The notes: generated by a model not told the origin, from the letters alone. DNA of 64,000 bases from Bactrocera neohumeralis (GCF_024586455.1 NC_065920.1:14284144-14348143), one strand, 5' to 3'. Counted from the stretch's first letter, positions 24,850 through 36,369 are shown. Numbers and translations are program-made.

Positions 24850-25330
24850 TTTGTTTTGTTGTCCACCCATTGGTCTTGAAAAGAAAGATTCTTCTTCCAT
24901 GCGAAGAATATGGTCTAACCAGCGTACATCCATTTCGCTGTAGAGCTTCGTGGTTACATCTTCGACATTCATCGCTCACGCGAATGGCTTCAAAGGCCTT
25001 GCGAAAAACAGTTTTCTCGAATATTCTATGTGCATTTTCATCTCAGTTCGCAATCGTCCATGTCTCTGTGACTTACCATAAAACGGCAATGATTAAAAAC
25101 TGATAGAGCGACAGAAGGGCCTGCTTCTCAATTGTTACCGATGCCAAAGAAGCACCAGTGGTGAAGAATTGTTCTGTGCTTTAGCCCCAAGCTGAGATTG
25201 TTAGTGTAATCTACACTCGTTCCAAGGTATACAAAGCCCTTCAATTTTTCAAACTTATAGCTGCCAACAGTGGTGTAGTCTCCAAAACTCTAGAAATCCT
25301 TCTTGTGGCTTCTAGATGCTAGATTGTCAT
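24850..25330 (-). mobile_element. RTE-like LINE fragment, reverse transcriptase C-terminus
   Basis: The minus strand gives KFEKLKGFVYLGTSVDYTNN, then LYQFLIIAVLW, ETWTIAN and a FEKTVFRKAFEAIRV block. This order (YLGT, then the Y-loop and ETWT, then VFERKVLR-like) is typical of the RT thumb and connector of RTE/BovB-type and related LINEs. Stops and frameshifts make it inactive. Confidence 0.7.
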
Positions 25331-26320
25331 GAAACAACTTTAAATTGAAGATTTCATTCACTTGAACAAATAATAGTCAGTATCAATCTCAGCCCCTTCG
25401 TTAGATTCTGCAAAGGTTTGTCTACCGATATATGCTCGGCCCGAGCAATAGAAAAGGAAGTGGCAAGATGATTCCACGTCCCTTTCCACCATACATATTT
25501 AACAAGGAGGATCCAACGAAAAATTTAGCCGCATCACATGATAACATATTGGACAGAGTTTAGTCCGAGCGTCTGTTTTTGCGGCGACATTGATTTTTGC
25601 TAAGTGCTTTACTTCCATAGGTTTATAAGTTTTGGTTGTTAACCAGCATTTGCCGAGCTCACTGGAGGTCTCCAAGTTCAACTCAAGGCAAAAGGACATC
25701 GGAAAACTGACTCTTTTCTATTCGGATGAAATTGGAGTAAAGGCGCCCTCCCTAGCAAGTTCATCGGCTTTGCAATTTTTGGCGATTCCGCTGTGACCGA
25801 GCATTCATGCACAACTCTAATATGGAAAAAGCTTATAGTTATTGCTACTGATCTCACACACTTCTTGACTGATTTAGAACAGAGCAATGTATCTACCCTA
25901 CCTTATTGACAGCCGCCTTCGAGACACCACTGTGCTCTCGTAGTCTGAAACTAGAGTTGATGAAGAGCTCCCGACGGAAGACATTACCTTTTTCAAACGG
26001 TTTCGCCTTGCCAACAAAGCCCTCACAGGAGAAGGTTCCACGATGTAGTGATCTAAATTATAAGGAATGCAATCAAAGTAGTGGGGAATTTCAGCGTCTT
26101 TCAGCTATGTATGTCTGCAGACACAACTTTTAGCATGACATTTTTAATGCTATTGGTGGAGTTGTCCTTAGTGTCCCACAAATTCCGATGAGAGCCGCTC
26201 TTGGAACACAATTCAGCGGCTTAGTTGGTGTGATTTTCCAAGGGCCTTTTAGCATCCAACATCCGCATAAAATATTGTTCTCTTAACTATGGTTTTATAG
26301 AGCCAGAACACCACTTTTGT
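25331..26320. other. Unassigned stretch between LINE fragments
   Basis: Several short open frames exist on both strands, none with a domain I recognise. Given LINE pieces on either side, decayed retrotransposon sequence is the likeliest content, but I could not show it. Confidence 0.35.
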
Positions 26321-26329
26321 TGAGACGCC

Positions 26330-26720
26330 CCACCTCTTCCCAATTGTTCCTCTACGAGTATAAGGCGACCGATGACTTCCTCATTCTTTCTTCGATATTT
26401 GGCTTCCATGATAGCTTCCTATACAGGCCAAGCCCTTAGTACTTCATATATGCATCTCATAACAAATAGGGCTCGCTCAGTTTTATTTGGAGTTGTATAT
26501 ATATAATCCATTTCTATGGTTGTCTCATTTAGATACCCTTGAGTAAGATCGTGATCAAATAAGCTTTGTCGTCCGTGTAAACAATTACCCGGCAACCTCG
26601 TTCCTTAAGTTCCCTCAAAAGATCGTTTACCACTCGTGTCCAGAGCAATGTGGAATATTCGCCAGATCGCGGAGTATCCCAATTTATAATATTTTCTGAA
26701 CGCTACAACCATTATTTCGT
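26330..26720 (-). mobile_element. R1-like LINE fragment with reverse transcriptase palm motif
   Basis: The minus strand around 26550-26640 reads NDLLRELKERGCRVIVYTDD followed by KAYLIT. This is the RT motif C region, with YTDD in place of the usual YADD, and the preceding VVNDLL block is typical of R1/jockey-type LINEs. Frames break on both sides. Confidence 0.7.
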
Positions 26721-26799
26721 AATGAAGATTTGTTGAATATACATAGTTTTGATGTTTTAATTTCATAATACTATTCTCCTTAAAATCCTCGTCCCTATT

Positions 26800-27300
26800 G
26801 GTAAAACACTGGAACCAGCGATATTCATAAGTTTTATTTAAAATGAATCACCAGCAAAATTTATCGGCATAGACAGGAAACGTCCCGGACTATAAGGCCG
26901 ATGTACTATATGAAACTCCCAAAGAAGCTCCTGAAGCTTCAGATGAGCCACCATTGATGTGTTGCAGCCTAACGTTCTCCTGTGAAACATAATTCTCCTC
27001 TTATTAGCCAAAGCTGGTTGCTTCTGGGGGATGGTTTCCTCAAGAGGTCAAATTGTTGACGAATTTGAGAGTTTTGCTTTGTAGGAGAGTAGCTCATAGT
27101 AGACAGAGTAGATGACATCCAGCCAATTCCAATACATACATAGAAAACCTCAATTCTGACTTGACGACCATGGTCGTAAGTGACCCATTTTTCGTCACTA
27201 GCAAATAAATTAAAGTAGAAGATACAGAATGGCAGTCTACTGAAACTTCTATTCCAACTTAATAATAATATTATTAAAGTTAATGTAACTTCAGGCAAAA
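26800..27300 (-). mobile_element. Mariner remnant
   Basis: The minus frame 26969-27298 begins ASDEKWVTYDHGRQV, the first catalytic-aspartate block of mariner (GDEKWVTYDN type), and continues with decayed GWMS...MSYSPTKQNSQ and RQQFDLLRKP blocks. The third catalytic region is lost. Confidence 0.7.
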
Positions 27301-28195
27301 AAAAAATAAATGAAACAAATTATTGTATCAAAATTTGTGTTGGCAGAATTTTTTTGTTGTTGTAACCTCAATTTGGTCCACTATCACAAATAATATATTT
27401 TGTAATAAAATAAATCTATAAAGTTTGCGCAAACATTTTATCAGCGTTGGCTTTATGCTTATAATGCGTAGTTGTATCGCGTTAATACTTAAACTTTTCC
27501 GTCGCAGAATTGCTGCATGCAAACTGCGCTTAGTCATTATGTTAGTTAGTTAAAGTTTATTGTTGCGCGCATTGTAGTCATTTGTTCACTTTTTTCTTGT
27601 ATTAGCTGTTGTGTTGCAGCTTTCACTTCGTCAAAGTTAGACCAAACAGCCAAATTGTTGAAGTTGTTGTCATTGACTTTGTGGTGATGCTGCCGAGCCA
27701 TCGCTTCAACTTGACTCGCGTAAATTGTATGCACACACACACACACTTCATTTTTCAAGGCACGGTGAGGTGAACTCGAGTGTACAATATAATGTTATAT
27801 TTAGTTTCGGATACTTTTTTCCGACGTAACTTATCATTTTTGACACTGAAAATTTCAACAAAATATATCAACAAGCACAACCACCATTGTCTCCAGACCA
27901 AATATCCCGCAAGCCTGCATTTGTGTGCTCACAAATATGTTGTTGTATGGATATAACATTTGCTTATGCAGAAATGTAGCGACGAGTTTCGTACTTGAGT
28001 AATTGCACGCGCAAAAGTTGTGCAAGTTAAATTATGAAAGTTTGGCGCCCGCAGCAGATTTTATGCGACACGCCGTTATTTCAGCTAAAACTAACTAAAA
28101 TGCAACAATTTACATTTAGAAATGACAGCGTTGCCTTTACGAAGATAATCGGAATTGTTGCAAGTTGAAAATCAGATAAAGAATAATACTATCAT
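27301..28195. other. No gene recognised
   Basis: AT-rich sequence with a short CA run near 27730. Short open frames on the minus strand (27546-27758, 27328-27537) lack domains or splice partners. Confidence 0.4.
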
Positions 28196-28199
28196 ACAT

Positions 28200-28368
28200 A
28201 TTAACTGCCTTATGAATTCTGTGTTGCTCATACGACACGGGGTACCGCGTGAATTTGATGCGTATAACTTTTCGAAGAATGTTTTGTGAAAATATCTTTT
28301 CTAATGAAAAAGTTCTGCATACAAGTACTTGATTACGACAGTTCAATTTGTATGGCAACTGTACATTA
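28200..28368 (+). repeat. Dispersed 'GCTATATGCTATAG' repeat fragment
   Basis: The segment AATATCTTTTCTAATGAAAA...CATACAAGTACTTGATTACG, then CAGTTCAATTTGTATGGCAA, matches the central part of the family copy at 56178-56850. It stops a few bases before the mariner end at 28371. Confidence 0.6.
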
Positions 28369-28370
28369 CG

Positions 28371-28910
28371 ACAAAAAAGTTCCCGGAAATTGTAAATAAA
28401 ATGTAAAATATTTAATTATTCATCAATAGTTTATCGCCTTCAAGGTAATCCACACCTAATGTAATACACTTATGCCAACGATTTTCTAGTCTTCAAAACA
28501 CTTTTCTTAAACGCTTTTTGAGTTGGCCTTCAGCTCCTTCAGCGATTTTTTATTTATCTTCGATCGTCTGAAATTGGGTTCCACGGAGCGGCAATTTCAA
28601 TTTGGGGAACAAGAAAAAATCTGAACGAGCCAAATCTTGTGAATACGGTGGTTGATTGTGAATACGGTGACGATTTGCAAGCACTTTTTCTTAATATTTT
28701 CATCAGTTGAAGGGGTCGAAAGTCGTTCAGACCAAGGCATTTCTTCAACGACCACTCAACCGCCTTTGAAGACTTTGTACCACTCGTGGGCTAGTGTTTT
28801 TGATATAACTGAATCAGTGTAAGCCTTTGCCAACATTCGCAATGATTCTCCACACGAACCCTGTTGAAGATATAAAAATGTGAGGGGTGAACTGAATGCA
28901 ATAAGGAATC
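28371..28910 (-). mobile_element. Mariner C-terminal fragment
   Basis: The minus strand reads YSQDLARSDFFLFPKLKLPL, RGTQFQTIED, then LENRWHKCITLGVDYLEG. This is the third catalytic-aspartate block and C-terminus of a mariner transposase. No N-terminal part is present. Confidence 0.75.
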
Positions 28911-28924
28911 ACTGTTGGACCTGT

Positions 28925-29095
28925 TCAACAGTTAGACGCTAAAAATTTCCAAGCTGTAGGATGTAGAGTAGAGCATATCACGAAGGATAAAATACTTTGG
29001 GCAATCAATGGCTTCGAACCATTTAAATCCTTTGGTATGGACAATATTTTTGCAGCCGTGATGCAAAACGTACCAACAGCGCTGGTACCCCACGC
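28925..29095 (+). mobile_element. R1-like LINE fragment, start of reverse transcriptase
   Basis: The plus strand reads KDKILWAINGFEPFKSFGMD followed by NIFAAVMQN. This is the conserved entry to the RT domain in R1/jockey-type LINEs (WAI.F.P.KSPG.DGI.P..LQ), with Phe for Pro in KSPG. It is joined to an unrelated minus-strand LINE piece. Confidence 0.65.
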
Positions 29096-29159
29096 TAAGA
29101 ACCACTCCAACAGTAGCACCAGAAAACTTACTCCACCTGCCACAAATCGACATTGTACT

Positions 29160-29690
29160 GGAAAACTCAGCTGCAAAATCACTGGAGACGTGTCTTTCGT
29201 CTATCACAACATGACATAGGTGGCTTTTTGATTCGGAGACAGAAAGGTAGCTTGATGAATTTTTCTCGTAGCCGTACAGCCTCAACCCATTTGGGGATGT
29301 TAAAGTCGCTAAGCACGATTTTGACATCGTGGAGGGAACAGCTCCCACAGGTGCGCTCCAAGCGCTCATAAAAATCATCCTTGGTCACATCGGACGTCTC
29401 TTCCGTCGGGGCGTGTGCGCAAATCAGCGATATGTTGAAAAACTTCTCTTTAATGCGGATTGTGATTAGACGTTCATCCACCGGGGTGAATGATAGTACT
29501 CGCACAACGAATCCCACACCGAGTTTGCGCTACTTTATATGGCCACTCTAGTAAATGCCACAAGGACCTACTTGCCTCAGTGATTGTCCCGTACATCGCA
29601 CTTACTGGACGGCGGTGATGTTGACCTTTACTTCTACGAAGACATCAACCAGCTGGGCAGCGGTACCTTACCAATCAAGGGACCGTTAGA
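29160..29690 (-). mobile_element. RTE-like LINE fragment, endonuclease domain
   Basis: The minus frame 29179-29517 contains NISLICAHAPTEETSDVTKD, then FYERLERTC and DVKIVLSDFNIPKW. These are APE-type endonuclease motifs of non-LTR retrotransposons (HAPTE and GDFN, here SDFN). The frame breaks after the DFN block. Confidence 0.75.
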
Positions 29691-29879
29691 ATTATGAGCT
29701 CATACTTGGAGAGATTTTCGTAGGGATGTCTAAGAACCTGTTTGAGAGAGTACCAAGTGAAAGAAATACTATTCTTTTTTACTCACCCTAATATATTCAA
29801 GAGTTCCCGGCTTGACACATGAATAGAACTAGTGGAGAATTCATATGATTTTTAGTAAGCCCTAATCTTCAAAATTTTC

Positions 29880-30190
29880 AACAGCGACTACGCGGCGTTA
29901 TTGAACCCTTTGAAGGACAAAATCACCGAAAAATGGTCACATGAACTGGGCTTCGAGTTGCTTCCGCAACCACCGTACTCTCCAGATCTGACCCCAAACG
30001 ACTATTTTCTTTCCTAAATCTCAAAAGAATGTTCGCTGAGAAGAAATATTCGTCGAATAAAGAGCTGATCGATGAAACTGAGGCCTGTTTTGAATCGAAG
30101 AACAAATCTTACTGCAAAAATGGACGATCTCTACATATAATCAGTGTGTCACCATTGAAGGCAACTATGTTGAATAAAAAAAACAACACG
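29880..30190 (+). mobile_element. Mariner C-terminal fragment
   Basis: The plus strand around 29960-30110 reads PYSPDLTPNDYFLS, then RRNIRRIKS in a shifted frame. This is the third catalytic block and C-terminal tail of mariner, closest to the copies at 48040-48670 and 9300-9545. It carries stops and frameshifts. Confidence 0.7.
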
Positions 30191-30194
30191 GACG

Positions 30195-31060
30195 AAACAT
30201 AAATATAGTAACCTACATCATACGCATACCTGTACTTGTAAGAGTGCTTGTATTTATACTCGTAAATAGTTTCGTTTACTTATTGCTTTGACTAATAAAT
30301 ATTTATGCAATAAGACCAATCAAATATTGATTATGGCTTGAAGGAATTCGCAATTAATCACTCGGCATTTTAATAAGTGGGTAGTGATTCATGTGTATAA
30401 ATGTGTGTATATACGTTTATACGAAAGTTCTTCTTAAATACACTGTAGTTGGAATTGAAAGAGTAAATTGGTTGGTCATAATATATGACAATATCTCCTT
30501 AAACTTTTCAACTATTTAAAATACAACTGTCCTTACTCTAACCTAACCTAGCTGAGTACTCTAAGCGAAAAACTACAACTTTAAATTTATTTAGTGAGTG
30601 CTGCTCTCTATGCATTGCATTAACGTACAAACTCTAAAAGAACTTCGAAATATTTCACATAGTTGCGTTTTTGCACTCAAGCGTTCTTTCCATATTAAAC
30701 GCGGCTAGTATTTCTTATACTCCTTTGATAATTATGACTTACACGTTGCAAGTATCATGTTACAATGCCAGCTTATATTGCTTCAACTTGTCATTTGAAA
30801 TGAATTTATTAAAATAATTAAATCACAAAGCCCTGCGAGTCGACCAGACGCCGAAAGGAAGGCAACTAAAAGAGTGCTTCGTTGATGGGCAACTAAAGCT
30901 CAGGAGAAGCAAATTTTTGTAAAATATGTGGCAGGAAAAAAATTTCCACAGCAAAAAAACGAGAACTTGTAAAGCAAACGCTACATTTCCTGCAGCAAGT
31001 GCACTGCAAGCACCAGCAGGCAGAACGAGCGAAAATAAGAGGAGACGACCAAAGAGTGCA
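30195..31060. other. AT-rich DNA without a recognised gene
   Basis: No open frame of note and no repeat family recognised. Confidence 0.4.
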
Positions 31061-31073
31061 ACATAGAAGCGAC

Positions 31074-31130
31074 TATAAAAGCTACGCTTGAAATAATATC
31101 AAAACGCTAAAGATTTTCATTTCCGTCAAT
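31074..31130 (+). promoter_or_regulatory. Possible TATA-box promoter
   Basis: TATAAAA at 31074-31080 is followed by a less AT-rich stretch. There is a possible splice donor (GAG/GTAAAT near 31220) and an ATG in fair context at 31244 with an 82-codon frame of no recognised domain. This could be the 5' end of a gene extending to the right, but there is no second exon I can defend. Confidence 0.25.
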
Positions 31131-32139
31131 TGCGATTTTTCTTCGCAGTTTTTCTGCGAAATTTTCGCCTCAGAAACACGACTCCATCCTCACATCAACA
31201 CCGCCCGCACCCACCAACTGAGGTAAATCAGTAAAACGAAATCATGAAATGCGCTCGTGGTCAGTCAGTTAGTTGCAACGGACACGGTAAGCGAGAGCGC
31301 ACAAAAACTCCAAAAATAACAAAAATACCAAGTGCAGCTCGATTTCAGCCAAACTGGCAGGAAAAGCAACATTTTCATTGCTATCGTAGTCTTCACCATC
31401 CTCCAATCACGTCGTTAGGGCGGTCACCATCAACATGCCAACAAGCAACTGCAGCTGCTTTGCATTTAAATGAGAAGTGTGTAAAAATGTAATTGAAAGA
31501 AAATCAAGTGATGAATACAATGCACTGCAATTCAAGCAGTTAAAAAGTTGGAGAAGTCGCCGCTTTGATAATTGCAGTGGAAATTGTAATGGTAATGACA
31601 AGGATGTCTGGTTGCACGAGAGCATCAACAAAATTAAAACGACTGCATTGATGGGTGTGGCTGGCAGAAGAGGTTCCACAAGTGTTAGGTGTTCATTACA
31701 CGAGTACCGAGAAAGTAGGTGGCTTGAAGCTTTCGATGATGATAATCTTATAAATTTAATCTTTGTTGATCCTCGAATGCGAAGCAAAGCCAGAATACAA
31801 TATTGTTCAAGCAAATGTTTCTTAAATTGAACCAGTGAGAATTAAGTTAGTTACTTGATATGGGTGACCGTCGACCTTCATATGGTGGGACCAATGAGAC
31901 TTATTTAGATGGCGATATATACCCACCCATCGGCTATTACCAGCATTGGAACATTGAGTACCATAAAGATAAATCTCTGAAGCTATAGGGACCTGCGATA
32001 TTTCCAAATTTATCAAAAGAAATATGTCAATGGGCGCAACCAATCTATTCATTCCAAGCACAGTTGTATATTGAAAACTAAATGCAAGAAAGTTTGTTGT
32101 TTACTCAATGAAATAGTAACTACTTTTATCACCATCTCA

Positions 32140-33180
32140 ATTTTATTATACCAATATATCAGATTTGAATCGCCAACTGTCTTTCAGGACTTGCTTACAC
32201 CAATTTTTTCATTTATACCAGTTCTTTGTTCGTTTCGGCATTCTTTATGATTTTGCAAATCGAATATTCAAAGTAGCTCAACTGCCTTTGACAACGTTTT
32301 TAATTTACTTGACCGATTTATTTCCATACATATATTTATACCAGTTGTGCGATCGTTTCGGCAACCACCAAGATTTTTCGAATGTGATATTTAAAGTGGA
32401 ACATTTGCGTTAACATCACTCCATTTATTTATACCAGTTCATTGTTCGTTTCGGCACTCTCCAAGATTTTGCAATCGAACTTTTAAAATGCATAACAACT
32501 CTTTACTTCGTCTTTGTTTCTTTCTCAATATCTTTGATTTATACCAGTTGCTTGTTTATTTCGGCATTCTGCAAAATTTTGTGAGTAGATATTTAAAAAT
32601 GATAAGCACTTTTTCCGCCATCTTTGTTTGTTTCACAATTTTTGTATATATTTGTTTGCTTGTTTCGGCATTCTCGAAGATTTTGCGATTCGAAAGTTTA
32701 AAGTATTATAAACACTTTTCACCATGTTAATTTGATTATACCAATTTCTTGGATTTATACCCATCTTGTGTTTGACTCAGCACTCTCCACGATTTTGCCA
32801 TTCGAAATTTAGAGTAGTATAACCGCTGTTTACATTGCCGAATTTTTTCTAAACCGGTCTCTTCGATTTATACCAGTTCTTTGTTCGTTTTGGCACTCTT
32901 CAAGATTTTACGAGTTGATTGTTTAATGTACTATGACCACTTTTTACAACACCTAAATTTTCTTATACCAAACTCTAACATTTATACCAGTTTCCTATTT
33001 CTTTCGGCTCTCTCACAGATTTTACGAAACGAACACTTAAAGCAGTGTTATCACTTTTTATAATATTTTAATTTGATTATAAAATTTTTTTAGATTTATA
33101 CCAGTACTTTGTTCGTTTCAGCAATCTCCAAGTTTCTGCGAATCGAACACATTCTATAAGACACATTGAATTTATATGTC
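32140..33180 (+). repeat. Degenerate ~112-bp minisatellite, about nine units
   Basis: A unit carrying TTTATACCAGTTCTTTGTTC, then GTTTCGGCATTCTCCAAGAT and TTTGCGAATCGAA recurs at about 32210, 32333, 32430, 32537, 32650, 32752, 32865, 32978 and 33093. The units are diverged, so this is an old array. The plus-strand open frames across it are not genes. The intact DD41D mariner starts 40 bp beyond its right edge. Confidence 0.85.
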
Positions 33181-33218
33181 CCCCCAATATGGCATAAATT
33201 TTTAACGCAATACTTGTA

Positions 33219-34523
33219 TCGGGTGATTTTTTTGAGGTTAGGATTTTCATGCATTAGTATTTGACAGATCACGTGGGATTTCAGACATGGTGTCGAAGAG
33301 AAAGATGCTCAGTATGCTTTGACATTTCATCATGAATAGACTTACTAACGAGCAACGCTTGCAAATCATTGAATTTTATTACCAAAATCAGTGTTCGGTT
33401 CGAAATGTGTTTCGCGCTTTACGTCCGATTTATGGTCTACATAATCGACCCAGTGCGCAAACAATTAATGCGATTGTTACCAAGTTTCGCACTCAGTTTA
33501 CTTTATTGGACATTAAACCAACCACACGAATGCGTACAGTGCGTACAGAAGAGAATATTGCGTCTGTTTCTGAGAGTGTGGCTGAAGACCGTGAAATGTC
33601 GATTCGTCGCCGTTCGCAGCAATTGGGTTTGTGTTATTCGACCACATGGAAGATTTTACGCAAAGATCTTGGTGTAAAACCGTATAAAATACAGCTCGTG
33701 CAAGAACTGAAGCCGAACGATCTGCCACAACGTCGAATTTTCAGTGAATGGGCCCTAGAAAAGTTGGCAGAAAATCCGCTTTTTTATCGACAAATTTTGT
33801 TCAGCGATGAGGCTCATTTCTGGTTGAATGGCTACGTAAATAAGCAAAATTGCCGCATTTGGGGTGAAGAGCAACCAGAAGCCGTTCAAGAACTGCCCAT
33901 GCATCCCGAAAAATGCACTGTTTGGTGTGGTTTGTACGCTGGTGGAATCATTGGACCGTATTTTTTCAAAGATGCTGTTGGACGCAACGTTACGGTGAAT
34001 GGCGATCGCTATCGTTCGATGCTAACAAACTTTTTGTTGCCAAAAATGGAAGAACTGAACTTGGTTGACATGTGGTTTCAACAAGATGGCGCTACATGCC
34101 ACACAGCTCGCGATTCTATGGCCATTTTGAGGGAAAACTTCGGAGAACAATTCATCTCAAGAAATGGACCCGTAAGTTGGCCACCAAGATCATGCGATTT
34201 AACGCCTTTAGACTATTTTTTGTGGGGCTACGTCAAGTCTAAAGTCTACAGAAATAAGCCAGCAACTATTCCAGCTTTGGAAGACAACATTTCCGAAGAA
34301 ATTCGGGCTATTCCGGCCGAAATGCTCGAAAAAGTTGCCCAAAATTGGACTTTCCGAATGGACCACCCAAGACGCAGCCGCGGTCAACATTTAAATGAAA
34401 TTATCTTCAAAAGTAAATGTCATGAACCAATCTAACGTTTCAAATAAAGAACCGATGAGATTTTGCAAATTTTATGCGTTTTTTTTTTAAAAAAAGTTAT
34501 CAAGCTCTTAAAAAATCACCCGA
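33219..34523 (+). mobile_element. Complete DD41D (rosa-like) mariner transposon, 1305 bp
   Basis: The element starts TCGGGTGATTTTTTTGAG at 33219 and ends with the inverted match CTCTTAAAAAATCACCCGA at 34523. It is flanked on both sides by TA (33217-33218 and 34524-34525), the target duplication of Tc1/mariner elements. It holds one uninterrupted transposase gene. Intact inverted repeats and target site indicate a recent insertion. rosa, described from the tephritid Ceratitis rosa, is the family known for DD41D spacing. Confidence 0.92.
33332..34435 (+). CDS. Tc1/mariner transposase, DD41D type, 367 aa, intact
   Basis: The transposase should cut and rejoin DNA at the element's inverted repeats. 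The N-terminus holds two helix-turn-helix segments (NEQRLQIIEFYYQNQCSVRN and later RRSQQLGLCYSTTWKILRKD). The catalytic core shows ILFSDEAHFW (first Asp), MWFQQDGATCHTA (second Asp) and CDLTPLDYFLWGYVK (third Asp), with 41 residues between the second and third aspartates by my count. The length is near that of mariner transposases (about 345-370). The ATG at 33332 is the first in frame. There is no stop, frameshift or missing catalytic residue, so the protein could be active; that is inference. Diverged copies lie at 13284-13830, 35950-36240, 48690-49270, 55763-57520 and 57840-59240. Confidence 0.93.
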   Translation: MNRLTNEQRLQIIEFYYQNQCSVRNVFRALRPIYGLHNRPSAQTINAIVTKFRTQFTLLDIKPTTRMRTVRTEENIASVSESVAEDREMSIRRRSQQLGLCYSTTWKILRKDLGVKPYKIQLVQELKPNDLPQRRIFSEWALEKLAENPLFYRQILFSDEAHFWLNGYVNKQNCRIWGEEQPEAVQELPMHPEKCTVWCGLYAGGIIGPYFFKDAVGRNVTVNGDRYRSMLTNFLLPKMEELNLVDMWFQQDGATCHTARDSMAILRENFGEQFISRNGPVSWPPRSCDLTPLDYFLWGYVKSKVYRNKPATIPALEDNISEEIRAIPAEMLEKVAQNWTFRMDHPRRSRGQHLNEIIFKSKCHEPI

Positions 34524-34529
34524 TATAAC

Positions 34530-35280
34530 AAAAACAAAACCATTTCGATATTCTTCACCAACTTAGCGGTTTGCTAGCAAAATACTATATGTTTGTTTCT
34601 CCTAAAATAACTACGTTATTAGTCATAAAGTTTTTTTGTCGGACATACTAGAACGAAAATATTTTTATACAACTAAACTAAAATTAACAGAAAAATCAAA
34701 TCTGTCATTCTGCACTATCTAAATATCGTAAATACATACATATTTAGTTGTTGTAAAACGTTTGCATTTTCTATAGGTTAAGAGGAATCAGAAACTTGCA
34801 TCTGTATTTGCATGTGTAAATTTTTCTAATAAAATTGGTTATATTCTATAACCTAAATAAGGCGATTCTGATTGAATTTTCATTGTTTTCATTCCGCATA
34901 TATTTATATGTACACATCCATAAATATGTATTTGCAACCGACATACATATGTATGTACAAACATGCAAGTTATATCCGCAACAAAGACCTCGTGCCTAAA
35001 GTGTAACAACGCTTGGAAAATACGAAATTGCATAGTAAGAGGTATGGTTTATTGGTATGCTTTTATTTGCATTTATACAAATCAATAAATTTAAAAGAAA
35101 AATCATTTTTGAAAATGTGTCACTGAGATGCAAGCTTCACATTTCAAATGGAATTGTGGTTGCATATGGAAATTCATCAGTTGGGTATTAAGGTTTTCTC
35201 TCACAAAAATTTGTATTTACACAAAATACTTACATAACATACATACAAATATTTATATATTATATGTAATGATGTGTATA
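34530..35280. other. AT-rich DNA without a recognised gene
   Basis: Contains several ACATACATATGTATGT-like palindromic runs common in flies. No coding signal is visible. Confidence 0.4.
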
Positions 35281-35284
35281 CAGT

Positions 35285-35680
35285 GGTGGCCCGAATATTA
35301 GAAATGATTTTTTTTTTTGACAAGTATTAACGAATTTGTAATTAAATTCCCTGGTCTCGCAAGTCCGTTCGAATAATTTTGGTGGAGATTTTAGATATGA
35401 AACGAGTTCTTGCTCAACTCGTACCGATAGAACTGAATTTTTTCAAAAATAATACCGCCAACTGGTCTCTTTGGATAAAGCAGGCGAATTTCGATCCCAC
35501 ATTCATGGAGACCGTTATAACTGCCGATGAGATATGGGTTTAAAAGCCTAACATGCAAATAAGTGAACAATCATCGGAGTGGAGAGCAAAAACAAAACAA
35601 AACCAAAACAAAAAAAAAACACATCAAAGTCCCTCAGAATCAAGGTAAGGATGGCGTGAGTTTGGCAGCTCTTGGCTTTG
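35285..35680 (+). mobile_element. Mariner-like fragment starting with a CAGTGGTGG end
   Basis: A CAGTGGTGGCCCGAATATTAG end at 35281 resembles Tc1-type termini. Downstream the plus strand reads LAQLVPIELNFF, DPTFMETVITADEIWV and SEQSSEWRAK, the first catalytic-aspartate region of a mariner transposase. It has a stop directly after the aspartate block. Confidence 0.6.
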
Positions 35681-35949
35681 TATTTGTTCACGGTTTTGCG
35701 TAAATTTTGTCAGAGTGTTTAGTAAGGTTTGTCATTTTAAGAAAATTCGCCTTCTCCGGTAGCAACTGTAAGGGCTCTTTGCGCAAAACACGACCATCAT
35801 AATGCTCCTCCTGAGCGCGCGATCCAACGAATAATTGCAAAATTCGAATATGAATAAAAGTTCCATCAGTGTTGAAGCTAATCCGAATCAGTCGGTTCAA
35901 CGTCCTACTGCCAACATGGCGAATTTCGCGAAAGTACTTATTTGACTCC

Positions 35950-36240
35950 ACATCCATGTAAGATTAAGTTGTCATTAGAACTAAAGTCGACAGGCTATTT
36001 GAAGTGCCGTCGCTCTGCCGATTTTTCGCCGGAAATTGTAAAAGTTAACGAAGATTTTCATCGAAAAATCATCTTTTTAATTGAGGCCCATTTCCGGCCT
36101 AACTGCTTCGTCAGCAAACAAAATTAGCACTTTGGTGCGGATAGTGGTATGGTGACAAGATCGGACCTTATTGCTTTCATAAGCATGATTGGAAAGATGT
36201 AAATCGTGTTGGCGATTGGACCAACATTTTCTTCTAACCT
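35950..36240 (+). mobile_element. DD41D mariner fragment
   Basis: The plus strand reads FHRKIIFLIEAHFRPNCFVS followed by KQN, aligning with the ILFSDEAHFWLNGYVNKQN block of the intact copy at 33332. The catalytic Asp is replaced by Ile. Downstream traces (ACCTTATTGCTTTCATAAGCATGATTGG) correspond to the GPYFFKD region. Confidence 0.55.
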
Positions 36241-36369
36241 CAAAAAGAGAAAAATTATCTGCATAAAAAAAACAAAAACAGGACCCATTTTGACGAAATT
36301 TTAGTGTTTTATGCTATTTTAACATCAGTTCGTTCTTGTTGGTAGACCCTTTTTTTTAAGTAGGAGAAA

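Noticed and set aside
31477..31830. 117-codon plus-strand frame overlapped by a 135-codon minus-strand frame (31407-31814)
   Set aside because: The two frames overlap on opposite strands, neither contains a recognisable domain, and no splice partner was found; evidence is too weak for a gene call.
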